From NCBI GenBank assembly GCA_007117525.1, contig SKGJ01000115.1:1-9106 (forward strand): a DNA stretch of 9,106 nucleotides, written 5' to 3'. How positions within the stretch are numbered: position 1 is the first letter of the stretch; each line of letters opens with the position of its first letter. Shown one piece after another: positions 1 to 6,400 of the stretch. The position numbers were made by a program, and so were the translations under genes. The stretch is from Alkalimonas sp. Its GTDB lineage: Bacteria > Pseudomonadota > Gammaproteobacteria > Enterobacterales > Alteromonadaceae. A model generated the notes under the pieces. The model saw only the letters and a program-made list of their open reading frames with translations, was not told where the DNA came from and made no database searches.

Positions 1-779
1 GGAATGCAGGCAAACAAGGTGACTTCAAAGAAAATGGACAAAGCAATGGGGGTGCCGATGCGGATCACCTGCCAAATGGCGGCAAAATCCGGCGTCAGTT
101 TCTTCGGCCAAAAACGGTAAGGGGCGGTGCTACGACTAAACCAACCATAGACCAGCATCGCCAGAAACATTGCCAGCATGACTAGGCTGGTGGCAATGCC
201 ACAGCCGGCACCACCGTAAGCCGGCATGCCAAGCTTGCCATAGATAAAGATGTAGTTGGCGGGAATGTTCACCAGAATACCAACAAAGCTGATCCACATG
301 CTGGCCTTGGTATTGCCAATGCCTTCAAACAGGTTGCGCATTACCATGTAGCCGGCCGCCGGAAAGAGGCCGTAGCTGACAAAGGTGAGGTAGAGGCTGG
401 TTTTGTCCCGCAGCTCTTGCTCCATACTGAGCAAATCGAGCAAATGATCGGCAAACTGCATCACCAGGAACAAACTGGCGGCCAGTGCCAAACCCAAATA
501 GAGGCCTTGCAGCGTATAATGCGACACCGGCTCGGTTTTTTTGCTGCCAAAATACTGGGCAATGATGGGCGTCAGTGCCAGCAGCAAGCCTTGCAGGGTG
601 AGCATCACCGGCAGCCAGAGACCGGATGCGACCGCAATGGCTGCCATGTCGGTGGCACTCACCCGGCCGGCCATCACGGTATCGACAAAATACATCAGTG
701 TCTGGGTGAGTTGCGCCAGTACGATGGGGCCGGATAACTTTAAAATTGTTCTGGCTTCAAAGCGGGAAAAAGGTAGCAT
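1..779 (-). CDS. MATE-family multidrug efflux transporter (MdtK/NorM type), 3' part outside window
   Basis: This is an inner-membrane drug/cation antiporter of the MATE family, which exports cationic drugs and dyes using a Na+ or H+ gradient. The frame is open from an ATG at 779 to the window edge, giving about 259 residues of a protein usually 450-460 long, so the C-terminal half is missing. Translation begins MLPFSRFEARTILKLSGP. It then shows family blocks close to E. coli MdtK: FVDTVMAG with SATDMAA near residues 25-40, LLLALTPIIAQ near 55-65, LVNIPANYIFIYG with a GGAGCG turn in the middle, and GTPIALSIFFEVTLFA near the cut. Hydrophobic stretches match several membrane helices. It is divergent from ribE, the same arrangement as E. 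coli mdtK-ribC. The Shine-Dalgarno before this ATG is weak, so an upstream in-frame TTG is possible. Family is certain; substrate is not. Confidence 0.93.
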   Translation of the reverse strand, partial: MLPFSRFEARTILKLSGPIVLAQLTQTLMYFVDTVMAGRVSATDMAAIAVASGLWLPVMLTLQGLLLALTPIIAQYFGSKKTEPVSHYTLQGLYLGLALAASLFLVMQFADHLLDLLSMEQELRDKTSLYLTFVSYGLFPAAGYMVMRNLFEGIGNTKASMWISFVGILVNIPANYIFIYGKLGMPAYGGAGCGIATSLVMLAMFLAMLVYGWFSRSTAPYRFWPKKLTPDFAAIWQVIRIGTPIALSIFFEVTLFACI

Positions 780-837
780 AGTGACCAAGGCGTAGCCCAG
801 CAAAAACGGGCCGTTACTTTAGCACAACAGAGGGGTT
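780..837. promoter_or_regulatory. Divergent intergenic region between MATE gene and ribE
   Basis: The 58-base gap must carry at least the transporter's 5' signals. On the plus strand, AGAGGGG at 829-835 is the likely Shine-Dalgarno of ribE. On the minus strand, TGCTAAAGT resembles an extended -10 element for the transporter. An 11-base near-palindrome, AACGG-G-CCGTT, lies at 805-815 and could be an operator, though nothing identifies a regulator. No FMN riboswitch fits in so short a gap. The ribE promoter may lie inside the 5' end of the transporter gene. Confidence 0.4.
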
Positions 838-1458
838 ATGTTTACAGGAATTGTTCAGACCAAAGCAGAAATCAGCGCCATTACCAAGGGTGAAAACTTC
901 CGGCACCTGATGCTGTCTGTGTCACCGTCGCATCTGCAATCAGTCGCACTGGGGGCCAGTATTGCCATCAATGGTGTTTGTTTAACGGTCACCGCCTTCG
1001 ATGTCACTGCCGGTCGGGTGGAGTTTGATGTGATTGATGAAACCCTGGCAAGGACCAATCTGGGCGAGCTTGAGGTTGGCAGCCAGGTGAACTTTGAGCG
1101 CTCATTGAAATTTGGTGATGAGCTGGGGGGCCATCTAGTCTCCGGCCATGTGCAATGCACAGCGACCCTTGCTGAGCTGACGCAAAGTGCCGACAACTGC
1201 CGGATGCGGCTGACACTGGATAGCGCCCAGCTGCCTTACATTTTGGAAAAAGGCTTTATTACCGTCGATGGCGCCAGCCTGACGGTTGGGGCCGTGCATG
1301 CCGATGGCTTTGAGCTGCATTTGATCCCGGAGACATTGAGCATCACCACCCTTGGTCAGCGGATGGTCGGTGATCGGCTGAACATTGAGCTGGATCAGCA
1401 AACCCTGACCATCGTCAAAACCGTTGAGCGGGTGCTGGCACAGCGTTTCGCTCAGTAA
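838..1458 (+). CDS. ribE: Riboflavin synthase, alpha subunit
   Basis: This cytosolic trimeric enzyme dismutates two 6,7-dimethyl-8-ribityllumazine molecules into riboflavin and a pyrimidinedione, the last step of vitamin B2 synthesis. The 206-residue product is close to the 213 of E. coli. It starts with the diagnostic MFTGIVQ and has two tandem lumazine-binding barrels. The first (about 1-97) contains NGVCLTVT at 45-52 with Cys48, matching the conserved Cys of the E. coli enzyme. The linker block GGHLVSGHV spans 97-105. The second barrel (about 98-190) contains DGASLTV at 144-150 and HLIPETL at 161-167. The ATG at 838 is preceded by AGAGGGG at good spacing. It stands alone, not in a rib operon, beside a divergent MATE gene as in enterics. 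The symbol ribC is used for the same gene in E. coli. Confidence 0.97.
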   Translation: MFTGIVQTKAEISAITKGENFRHLMLSVSPSHLQSVALGASIAINGVCLTVTAFDVTAGRVEFDVIDETLARTNLGELEVGSQVNFERSLKFGDELGGHLVSGHVQCTATLAELTQSADNCRMRLTLDSAQLPYILEKGFITVDGASLTVGAVHADGFELHLIPETLSITTLGQRMVGDRLNIELDQQTLTIVKTVERVLAQRFAQ

Positions 1459-1652
1459 TACTGCTCGTCATCGGCATCGACAAAGAGTTGCACACTGTGA
1501 TGCAAGTCGTCTTTATGCACCCGTAAATGAATTGGATTGCAGCAATTGCTGCAATCCTCGGTGTAATCCTGATCGTCATCGGTCACTTCAAAGCTGATAT
1601 GCAGGTGGTGACCGCAAAAAGGGCATTCAATGGTTTGACGTTTGAGCGACAT
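1452..1652 (-). CDS. CPXCG-motif cysteine-rich protein (putative zinc-binding)
   Basis: This 66-residue small protein carries two Cys pairs: Cys10-Pro-Phe-Cys13 in the CPFCG motif, and Cys34-x-x-Cys37 followed by Cys38 within DYTEDCSNCCNPI. This is the pattern of the short Cys-rich CPXCG family, probably a single zinc ribbon. The rest is acidic (DDDQDY, DADDEQYY), and no partner or reaction is known for the family. It is the last gene of a minus-strand cluster, only 9 bases after the pteridine reductase. Its Shine-Dalgarno AAGGAG includes the TAA stop of that gene, which suggests translational coupling. Its own stop overlaps the end of ribE by 7 bases on the opposite strand. The family call is firm and the function unknown. 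Confidence 0.88.
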   Translation of the reverse strand: MSLKRQTIECPFCGHHLHISFEVTDDDQDYTEDCSNCCNPIHLRVHKDDLHHSVQLFVDADDEQYY

Positions 1653-1661
1653 AGCGGCTCC

Positions 1662-2417
1662 TTAAGCTTTTTTTGCTCCTCCCAGACTTCGGCCGCCATC
1701 CACTGCAATAATCTGTCCGTTCACATAGCCAGACTGGATGAGAAACAGAGCGGTATCGGCGATATCGTCCGGAGTACCCAAGGTTTCCAGCGGGATTTGC
1801 TGCAGGATCATTTGCTTGTCTGCCTCGTCAATGTCCGGACTGGGCCAGAGAATGGCACCTGGTGCTATCCCGTTCACCCTAATTGTAGGCGCTAATTCGC
1901 GTGCCAGCGACTTTGTCAGCATGAAAAGTGCTGCTTTGGCCATGCAGTAAATCGGGTGCTCCAGCAAGGGGCGCTCGGCGTGAATATCCACCATGTTGAT
2001 GATGCAGCCCTGTTGCTGTGACAACATCGGGGCCAGTGCCTGGCTTAAGAAAAAAGGCGCCTTGGCATTGGAGCCCATCAACTGCTCCCATTGTTCGAAG
2101 CTGGCCTTACCAACTGGGGTTGGGTAAAACGCCGATGCGTTGTTTACCAGGACATCCAGCCGGTTGAACGCCTGCTGTGCGGCGGTGGCAACCTGCGTCA
2201 GGCTGTGGTTGCAGCTCAGATCGCCTTGCACCAAAGCGGCACTCTCGGGGCGTTGCTGATTCAGTTGTGCCGCCAGTGCTTGCGCTTCTTCGGCGGAGTG
2301 CTGGTAATGGATGATGACCCGGTATTGTTGCTGATGCAGCCGTTCAATGATGGCGCGGCCCAGCCGCTTGGCACTGCCGGTGACCAAAGCGACCGGACGG
2401 GAGGATGAGGTAGTCAT
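1662..2417 (-). CDS. folM: Pteridine reductase / dihydromonapterin reductase-like SDR
   Basis: This is a short-chain dehydrogenase of 251 residues that is likely to reduce dihydropterins (dihydromonapterin or dihydrobiopterin, with weak dihydrofolate activity) using NADPH. The cofactor motif is TGSAKRLG at 13-20; its basic residues favour NADPH and are typical of the PTR1/FolM branch rather than the TGxxxGIG of ordinary SDRs. NNAS lies at 92-95, Asp144 stands at the usual catalytic Ser position (MVDIHAERPL, a pteridine reductase hallmark), and the catalytic Tyr157/Lys161 lie in YCMAK. VNGIAPGAILWP at 181-192 is also specific to this branch. It follows the fructosamine kinase by 54 bases and precedes the CPXCG gene by 9. 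The Shine-Dalgarno before the ATG at 2417 is poor. The subfamily is well supported; the exact pterin is inferred. Confidence 0.88.
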   Translation of the reverse strand: MTTSSSRPVALVTGSAKRLGRAIIERLHQQQYRVIIHYQHSAEEAQALAAQLNQQRPESAALVQGDLSCNHSLTQVATAAQQAFNRLDVLVNNASAFYPTPVGKASFEQWEQLMGSNAKAPFFLSQALAPMLSQQQGCIINMVDIHAERPLLEHPIYCMAKAALFMLTKSLARELAPTIRVNGIAPGAILWPSPDIDEADKQMILQQIPLETLGTPDDIADTALFLIQSGYVNGQIIAVDGGRSLGGAKKA

Positions 2418-2444
2418 AGTTCATTCGCCACAGGAAAAGAAGCT

Positions 2445-2453
2445 ATCTTACCA
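2445..2453 (-). promoter_or_regulatory. Possible extended -10 promoter for folM and CPXCG genes
   Basis: Read on the minus strand this is TGG-TAAGAT, an extended -10 pattern (TGn plus five of six matches to TATAAT), about 28 bases before the folM start codon. A TTGATC further upstream is 19 bases away, so the -35 is poor. It would let folM and the CPXCG gene be transcribed separately from the fructosamine kinase gene. This is weak, pattern-only evidence. Confidence 0.3.
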
Positions 2454-2471
2454 GCAGCAAGCGGCTTTGGA

Positions 2472-3332
2472 TCAATAAAACAACTGTTTCACCATGTCTT
2501 GCGCCTGCACCAGGTAACTGCCACGGAACAGGTAGGCGTGATTCAGCACATGGTACAGATTGTACAAAGGCTTGCGCTCCTGGTAGTTGGCATCCAACGG
2601 CGCTGCTTGCTGGTACTGGTGATAAAAGCGCTCTGGAAAGCGGCCAAACAACTCGCTGAAGGCAATGTCGACTTCGCGATCGCCATAGTAGCTGGCCAGG
2701 TCAAACACCACTGGTTCATCGGCGGTAAAACCCACATTGCCGCGCCAAAAGTCGCCATGCACCAGGCTGGGAGTGGGCTGGTGATGATTCAGCCGTTGCC
2801 GGCATTGCTCCACCAGCGCATCAATTTTCCCAAAACCAAAGCCTTGCTCTTGCAGCAATTGCAGCAACCAACCAAAGCGTTGCTCCGAGAAAAAGCTGCT
2901 CCAGTTGCCATGCCACTTATTTGGCTGACTGGTACGGCCAACGCAGGTATCCCAGTCAAAGCCATACATGGCCTGACCACTGTCTGCATGCATTCGGGCC
3001 ATGGCTTGCCCTAGGGCGTCCCAGCCGGCATCGTGTTCTTCTATCAGCGGGATGTACTCCAGCACCAAAAAGGCTTTGTCCAGCGTTTGGCCGTAGCATA
3101 TGACCTTGGGAACCCGAATCGCGTGGCGATGCTCGATGGTTTGCAGGCTCATCGCTTCGGCAATGAATTGTTCCAGCTCTTCTTTTTCATTCAACTTGAT
3201 AAAAAAGTCGTGCTGATCATCAAAGATGTGGTAGGCGAGGTTGATATCGCCTCCGCTCAGTTGTTGTTTAGAGACAACTTTAAAGTCACTGTCCAGCTCA
3301 CTGTTGATATGCTCTGCAATGGCTTGCCACAT
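2472..3332 (-). CDS. Fructosamine kinase family protein (YniA-like ketosamine-3-kinase)
   Basis: This predicted cytosolic small-molecule kinase (286 residues, matching the E. coli YniA size) has the aminoglycoside-phosphotransferase-like fold. Family members phosphorylate sugar-amine adducts on glycated lysines, ribulosamines best in bacteria, so the adduct falls off and the protein is repaired. Visible elements are the N-lobe lysine Lys46 in FFIKLN, the hinge VLEYIP near 90-95, the catalytic loop LVHGDFWRGN at 190-199 with Asp194, the metal-binding Asp211 in FDLASYYGDREVD, and the family-specific GDREVD at 217-222. The loop has Phe-Trp-Arg where many members have Leu-Trp-Ser, and FDLAS where DPA is commoner; neither removes a catalytic residue. 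A GGAG Shine-Dalgarno precedes the ATG at 3332. It is first in a minus-strand cluster with folM and is divergent from thrS. Confidence 0.9.
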   Translation of the reverse strand: MWQAIAEHINSELDSDFKVVSKQQLSGGDINLAYHIFDDQHDFFIKLNEKEELEQFIAEAMSLQTIEHRHAIRVPKVICYGQTLDKAFLVLEYIPLIEEHDAGWDALGQAMARMHADSGQAMYGFDWDTCVGRTSQPNKWHGNWSSFFSEQRFGWLLQLLQEQGFGFGKIDALVEQCRQRLNHHQPTPSLVHGDFWRGNVGFTADEPVVFDLASYYGDREVDIAFSELFGRFPERFYHQYQQAAPLDANYQERKPLYNLYHVLNHAYLFRGSYLVQAQDMVKQLFY

Positions 3333-3432
3333 CGCTGCTGCTCCAATTTTACCGGTAAGACATTGAGTATGGCGTATCTGGCAGAAAATTCCTGCTGCAT
3401 GGGCAGTTTCTATGGTGGCTTGTGCTGCTGAA

Positions 3433-3441
3433 TGCTATGAT
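3433..3441 (+). promoter_or_regulatory. Probable extended -10 promoter of thrS operon
   Basis: TGC-TATGAT matches the extended -10 consensus (TGn plus TATAAT with one mismatch). The sequence at the -35 distance (TGGTGG, 3413-3418) is only a partial match. A start near 3448 would give a leader of about 170 bases, similar to the roughly 160-base thrS leader of E. coli and long enough to contain both operator hairpins. Pattern evidence only. Confidence 0.45.
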
Positions 3442-3531
3442 AGCGGCGCTGACGCACAGGGTATTCCGCGTTGTGTACCAAATGGCTCTTTGTAGGGGTC
3501 ATCCACTGGTCTGCAAGGCATACCGTCTCAG

Positions 3532-3555
3532 CCCTGGCACTTATCGGTTGCCGGG
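3532..3555 (+). promoter_or_regulatory. Upstream hairpin of thrS leader, candidate operator domain 4
   Basis: CCC-T-GGCA (3532-3539) pairs with TGCC-GGG (3549-3555), giving seven Watson-Crick pairs with one bulged T at 3535 and a nine-base loop at 3540-3548. An unpaired, AT-rich linker of 22 bases separates it from the tRNA-like hairpin. In E. coli the thrS operator has two structured arms (domains 2 and 4) joined by an unpaired domain 3, and the dimeric ThrRS contacts both. The position here fits domain 4. The loop contains GGT at its 3' edge (3546-3548), so it is less tRNA-like than the downstream arm. Confidence 0.5.
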
Positions 3556-3577
3556 TGAACACTTTTTATACTCATAT

Positions 3578-3598
3578 GTGACCCTTGGTATGGGCCAC
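3578..3598 (+). promoter_or_regulatory. tRNA-Thr anticodon-arm mimic, translational operator of thrS
   Basis: GTG-A-CCC (3578-3584) pairs with GGG-C-CAC (3592-3598) around a seven-base loop, TTGGTAT (3585-3591), with a single A-C mismatch. In the loop the order is U-U-GGU-A-U: a U at position 33, the anticodon GGU at 34-36 and A at 37, exactly as in tRNA-Thr(GGU). The ten bases ACCCTTGGTA are the same as I recall in the anticodon arm of E. coli tRNA-Thr(GGU). GGT lies 31 to 29 bases before the start codon and the stem ends 6 bases before the Shine-Dalgarno. In E. coli, ThrRS binds a similar mimic in its own mRNA and blocks ribosome entry, while uncharged tRNA-Thr competes. The same control is inferred here. 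Confidence 0.82.
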
Positions 3599-3617
3599 CA
3601 CTGGAAAAGGACAAGTC

Positions 3618-5531
3618 ATGCCTGTAATTACTTTGCCTGACGGCAGTCAGCGCGTCTTCGAACACTCAGTTTCTGTGATGGATGTCGCCAAAGACATTGG
3701 CCCTGGTTTAGCCAAAGCCACCATCGCTGGTCGTGTCAATGGTCAATTGGTCGATGCTTGCGATCCAATTGAACAGGACGCAGAGCTGCAAATCATCACC
3801 GCCAAAAACGACGAAGGGCTGGAAATCATCCGCCATTCCTGTGCGCATTTGCTGGGGCATGCCATCAAGCAACTCTGGCCCAATGTCAAAATGGCCATCG
3901 GTCCAGTGATCGACAAAGGTTTTTATTACGACGTGGATATGGAGCACTCGCTCAGCCAGGACGATTTGCAGCGGCTGGAGCAGCGTATGCTGGAGCAGGC
4001 GAAAACCGAATACGACGTCATTAAGAAAAAAGTCAGCTGGCAAGAAGCCTTCGATGCCTTTAAAGCCCGAGGCGAGAATTACAAGCTGCAAATCCTGCAG
4101 GAAAACGTCAGCAAAGACGATCACCCTGGCCTGTACCATCACGAAGAATACCTCGACATGTGCCGTGGTCCGCACGTGCCGAACATGAAGTTCTGTCAGC
4201 ACTTTAAAATTATGAAAGTGGCCGGCGCTTACTGGCGCGGCGACTCCAACAACAAGATGCTGCAACGGATTTATGGCACTGCCTGGGCCGATAAAAAGCA
4301 GCTGGCCGCCTACCTGAAACAATTGGAAGAAGCGGAAAAGCGCGATCACCGCAAAATTGGCAAGGCACTGAATCTGTTTCATTGGCAGGAAGAAGCGCCA
4401 GGCATGGTGTTCTGGCACGACGATGGCTGGAAAATCTACAAAGCCATCGAAAGTTACATGCGCGACAAACTGGTCGAGTACGATTACGAGGAAGTTCGGG
4501 CGCCGATGATCATGGATGTGTCGATGTGGGAGAAATCCGGCCACTGGGACAAATACCATGACAACATCTTTGCCACCGAGTCGGAAAAGCGTACCTATGC
4601 GGTGAAGCCGATGAACTGCCCAGGCCATGTGCAGATTTTTAATCAGGGCTTAAAAAGCTACCGCGACCTGCCATACCGCATGGCCGAGTTTGGCATTGTG
4701 CATCGCAATGAGCCATCGGGCGCTTTGCATGGCTTGATGCGGGTGCGCTCCTTTACTCAGGATGATGCCCATGTGTTCTGTACCGAAGAGCAAATTCTGG
4801 ACGAAGTGACCAGCTGCATCAAAATGGTGTACGACGTCTACAAAGACTTTGGCTTTAGCGATAGCATTGACATTAAGTTGTCGACCCGTCCTGAAAAGCG
4901 CATTGGCAGCGACGAAAGCTGGGATAAATCCGAGCAAGCGCTGGCCGAGGCCTTGCAGCGCAATGAGCTGGAGTTTCAGTACCAGCCGGGCGAGGGGGCC
5001 TTCTATGGTCCCAAGATTGAGTTTACTTTGTACGACTCCATTGGCCGGGCCTGGCAGTGCGGTACCATTCAGCTCGATTTCTCGATGCCAGCCCGTCTGG
5101 GCGCGCAATACGTGGCTGAAGATGGCGAGCGCAAACCACCGGTGATGATTCACCGCGCTATTTTAGGCTCGCTGGAGCGTTTTATCGGTATTTTGATCGA
5201 AGAGTACGCCGGTTTGTTCCCGGCCTGGTTGGCGCCAACTCAGGTGGTGGTGATGAATATTACCGACCATCAGGCCGAATATGTGCAAAAATTGGTGAAA
5301 ACTTTCAAATCTCAGGGCATTCGAGTGATAAGTGACTTGAGAAATGAGAAAATAGGCTTTAAAATCCGCGAGCATACCTTAAAGCGGATCCCGTACCTGC
5401 TGGTTGTCGGCGATAAAGAAATGGAAGCCGGTGATGTAGCAGTGCGCACCCGCAAAGGGGAAGACCTGGGTAAAATGTCCATCGACAGTTTTGTAGCCAA
5501 GCTGCAGGCGGAAGTGGCAGCCAAGTCTTAA
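3618..5531 (+). CDS. thrS: Threonyl-tRNA synthetase
   Basis: This class II aminoacyl-tRNA synthetase charges tRNA-Thr and hydrolyses misformed Ser-tRNA-Thr. From the ATG at 3618 it is 637 residues (E. coli 642). The TGS domain spans about 1-61. The editing domain (62 to about 225) has its full active site: His73 and His77 in HSCAHLLGH, and Cys182 and His186 in CRGPH. The catalytic core (about 243-534) has class II motifs and the zinc ligands Cys334 (MNCPGH), His385 (DDAHVF) and His512 ([13 protein letters not shown]). The anticodon-binding domain fills 535-637. The start was chosen because AAAAGGA lies 6 bases upstream and MPVITLPDG matches the family N terminus; a longer TTG start at 3585 would fall in the operator loop. 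It is first in the operon with infC and probably self-repressed at translation. Confidence 0.98.
   Translation: MPVITLPDGSQRVFEHSVSVMDVAKDIGPGLAKATIAGRVNGQLVDACDPIEQDAELQIITAKNDEGLEIIRHSCAHLLGHAIKQLWPNVKMAIGPVIDKGFYYDVDMEHSLSQDDLQRLEQRMLEQAKTEYDVIKKKVSWQEAFDAFKARGENYKLQILQENVSKDDHPGLYHHEEYLDMCRGPHVPNMKFCQHFKIMKVAGAYWRGDSNNKMLQRIYGTAWADKKQLAAYLKQLEEAEKRDHRKIGKALNLFHWQEEAPGMVFWHDDGWKIYKAIESYMRDKLVEYDYEEVRAPMIMDVSMWEKSGHWDKYHDNIFATESEKRTYAVKPMNCPGHVQIFNQGLKSYRDLPYRMAEFGIVHRNEPSGALHGLMRVRSFTQDDAHVFCTEEQILDEVTSCIKMVYDVYKDFGFSDSIDIKLSTRPEKRIGSDESWDKSEQALAEALQRNELEFQYQPGEGAFYGPKIEFTLYDSIGRAWQCGTIQLDFSMPARLGAQYVAEDGERKPPVMIHRAILGSLERFIGILIEEYAGLFPAWLAPTQVVVMNITDHQAEYVQKLVKTFKSQGIRVISDLRNEKIGFKIREHTLKRIPYLLVVGDKEMEAGDVAVRTRKGEDLGKMSIDSFVAKLQAEVAAKS
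5337..5365 (+). promoter_or_regulatory. Sigma-70-like promoter inside thrS, candidate infC promoter
   Basis: TTGAGA (5337-5342) and TAAAAT (5360-5365) are separated by exactly 17 bases, five of six and four of six or better against the -35 and -10 consensus. It lies about 190 bases before the infC start. The codons here (ATA at residue 571, AGA, then ATA) are rare in the rest of this gene, as expected if the DNA sequence is kept for promoter function. E. coli also transcribes infC from promoters inside thrS. Expression of IF3, L35 and L20 apart from ThrRS is inferred. Confidence 0.55.
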
Positions 5532-5557
5532 TTATTCTTTTCTTGGAGGAACGAACC

Positions 5558-6100
5558 ATTAAAGTCGGAAAAAAGAATCAGGCAGCACCACGGGCAAACC
5601 GCCTAAATGAAGAGATCAACGTACGTGAAGTACGTTTGGTCGGTGTCGAAGGAGAGCAGCTGGGTGTTATCCCAACTGCGGAAGCTCTGAGTATGGCTGA
5701 GGACGCCGGAGTCGATCTGGTTGAAGTTAGCCCAAATGCGGAACCTCCGGTCTGTAAGCTGATGGATTATGGTAAGTTCCTGTTTGAAAAAAGTAAGGCT
5801 CTGAAAGAGCAGAAGAAAAAGCAAAAGCAGATCCAGATTAAGGAAGTAAAATTCCGGCCTGGAACTGATGAAGGCGATTACCAGGTCAAACTACGCAACC
5901 TGCGTCGCTTTATTGAAGAGGGTGACAAAGCCAAAGTCACACTGCGTTATCGCGGTCGTGAAATGGCGCATCAGGAAATTGGCATTGAGATGCTGAATCG
6001 GATTAAAGCCGATCTGGAAGACATTGCCGTGTGCGAATCTTTCCCCCATCGGGTGGAAGGTCGCCAAATGACCATGATGCTGGCCCCAATTAAGAAGTAA
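5558..6100 (+). CDS. infC: Translation initiation factor IF-3 (AUU start codon)
   Basis: IF3 binds the 30S subunit, keeps 50S off, and checks that initiation uses fMet-tRNA on a proper start codon. From ATT at 5558 the product is 180 residues, the same length as E. coli IF3, beginning (M)[19 protein letters not shown]. The N domain is about 1-78 with the family signature [14 protein letters not shown] at 67-80, then a Lys-rich linker (about 81-92), then the C domain from [17 protein letters not shown] to the end. The start is set by the Shine-Dalgarno GGAGGA at 5545-5550, 7 bases before ATT. The only upstream in-frame alternative, TTG at 5543, overlaps that site and would add five residues absent from the family. 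AUU is a start that IF3 itself discriminates against, which gives negative feedback. It lies 26 bases after thrS. Confidence 0.97.
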   Translation: MKVGKKNQAAPRANRLNEEINVREVRLVGVEGEQLGVIPTAEALSMAEDAGVDLVEVSPNAEPPVCKLMDYGKFLFEKSKALKEQKKKQKQIQIKEVKFRPGTDEGDYQVKLRNLRRFIEEGDKAKVTLRYRGREMAHQEIGIEMLNRIKADLEDIAVCESFPHRVEGRQMTMMLAPIKK

Positions 6101-6154
6101 TAAGGCTTTCAAGCGCATGCCGCTGGCTTTTAGTCAGTGGCTGACGCCTTATTA
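6098..6154 (+). promoter_or_regulatory. Structured infC-rpmI spacer, candidate L20 autoregulatory RNA
   Basis: TAATAAGGC (6098-6106), which includes the infC stop codon, pairs perfectly over nine bases with GCCTTATTA (6146-6154). Inside, GCCGCTGGCT (6119-6128) pairs with AGTCAGTGGC (6132-6141) over ten bases with two G-U wobbles and a TTT loop. The two helices are joined by an asymmetric internal loop of 12 and 4 bases. In gammaproteobacteria L20 represses rpmI-rplT translation by binding mRNA structures that imitate its 23S rRNA site. This helix with an internal loop, placed just before rpmI, fits that role, but the L20 contact bases were not verified. An alternative inner hairpin GTCAG-TGG-CTGAC (6133-6145) competes. 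Confidence 0.55.
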
Positions 6155-6186
6155 TTCGTTGTTAACTACAATGCGAGTTTTATACT

Positions 6187-6384
6187 ATGCCAAAGATGAA
6201 AACCAACAAAGGTGCCGCGAAGCGTTTCAAAAAAACAGCTTCTGGTAGCTTTAAACGCAAGCAATCACACCTTCGCCACATCCTGACGAAGAAAAGCTCC
6301 AAGCGTAAGCGTCAACTGGGTCCTAAAACACTGGTTGCTAAAGTTGATATTGCCGGTCTTGACCGCTGCATGCCATACGCATAA
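6187..6384 (+). CDS. rpmI: 50S ribosomal protein L35
   Basis: This is a 65-residue, very basic protein of the large ribosomal subunit, the same length as in E. coli. The sequence [20 protein letters not shown] followed by [11 protein letters not shown] and [10 protein letters not shown] is diagnostic of L35. The ATG at 6187 follows the spacer hairpin by 32 bases. Its Shine-Dalgarno is poor: GCGAG at 6172-6176 is the best match, 10 bases away. A weak site preceded by a stable structure fits translational control through the leader, with rplT translation coupled behind. It is followed by rplT after 16 bases. Confidence 0.98.
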   Translation: MPKMKTNKGAAKRFKKTASGSFKRKQSHLRHILTKKSSKRKRQLGPKTLVAKVDIAGLDRCMPYA

Positions 6385-6400
6385 CGAATAGGAGCTTGAC

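Larger units (their letters stand above)
3333..3617. other. Intergenic region between fructosamine kinase and thrS, carrying the thrS leader
   Basis: This 285-base gap holds the divergent start signals. The left part (3333-3412) should contain the promoter of the minus-strand kinase gene, but no clear -35/-10 pair is visible there. The right part is the thrS promoter and untranslated leader, described separately: an extended -10 at 3433-3441, a hairpin at 3532-3555, a tRNA-like hairpin at 3578-3598 and the Shine-Dalgarno AAAAGGA at 3605-3611. The heptamer CCACTGG occurs twice, at 3503-3509 and at 3598-3604 just before the Shine-Dalgarno. No small ORF in the gap looks real. Confidence 0.7.

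Noticed and set aside
417..795. Plus-strand ORFs opposite the MATE gene
   Set aside because: They are antisense to conserved MATE motifs on the minus strand and have no recognisable features.
780..837. FMN riboswitch expected before a riboflavin gene
   Set aside because: The gap is only 58 bases and has none of the conserved RFN blocks.
3585..3617. Longer thrS start at TTG 3585 adding 11 residues
   Set aside because: The TTG lies in the loop of the operator hairpin, has no Shine-Dalgarno of its own, and the added residues are absent from the family; ATG at 3618 has AAAAGGA at good spacing.
3708..4628. 306-residue minus-strand ORF inside thrS
   Set aside because: It is an antisense shadow of a fully conserved synthetase with no family features of its own and no start signals.
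6159..6186. TTGTTA-N16-TATACT promoter-like pair directly before rpmI
   Set aside because: Transcription would start inside rpmI and give no usable leader for it; it could only help rplT, so it was not listed as a promoter.
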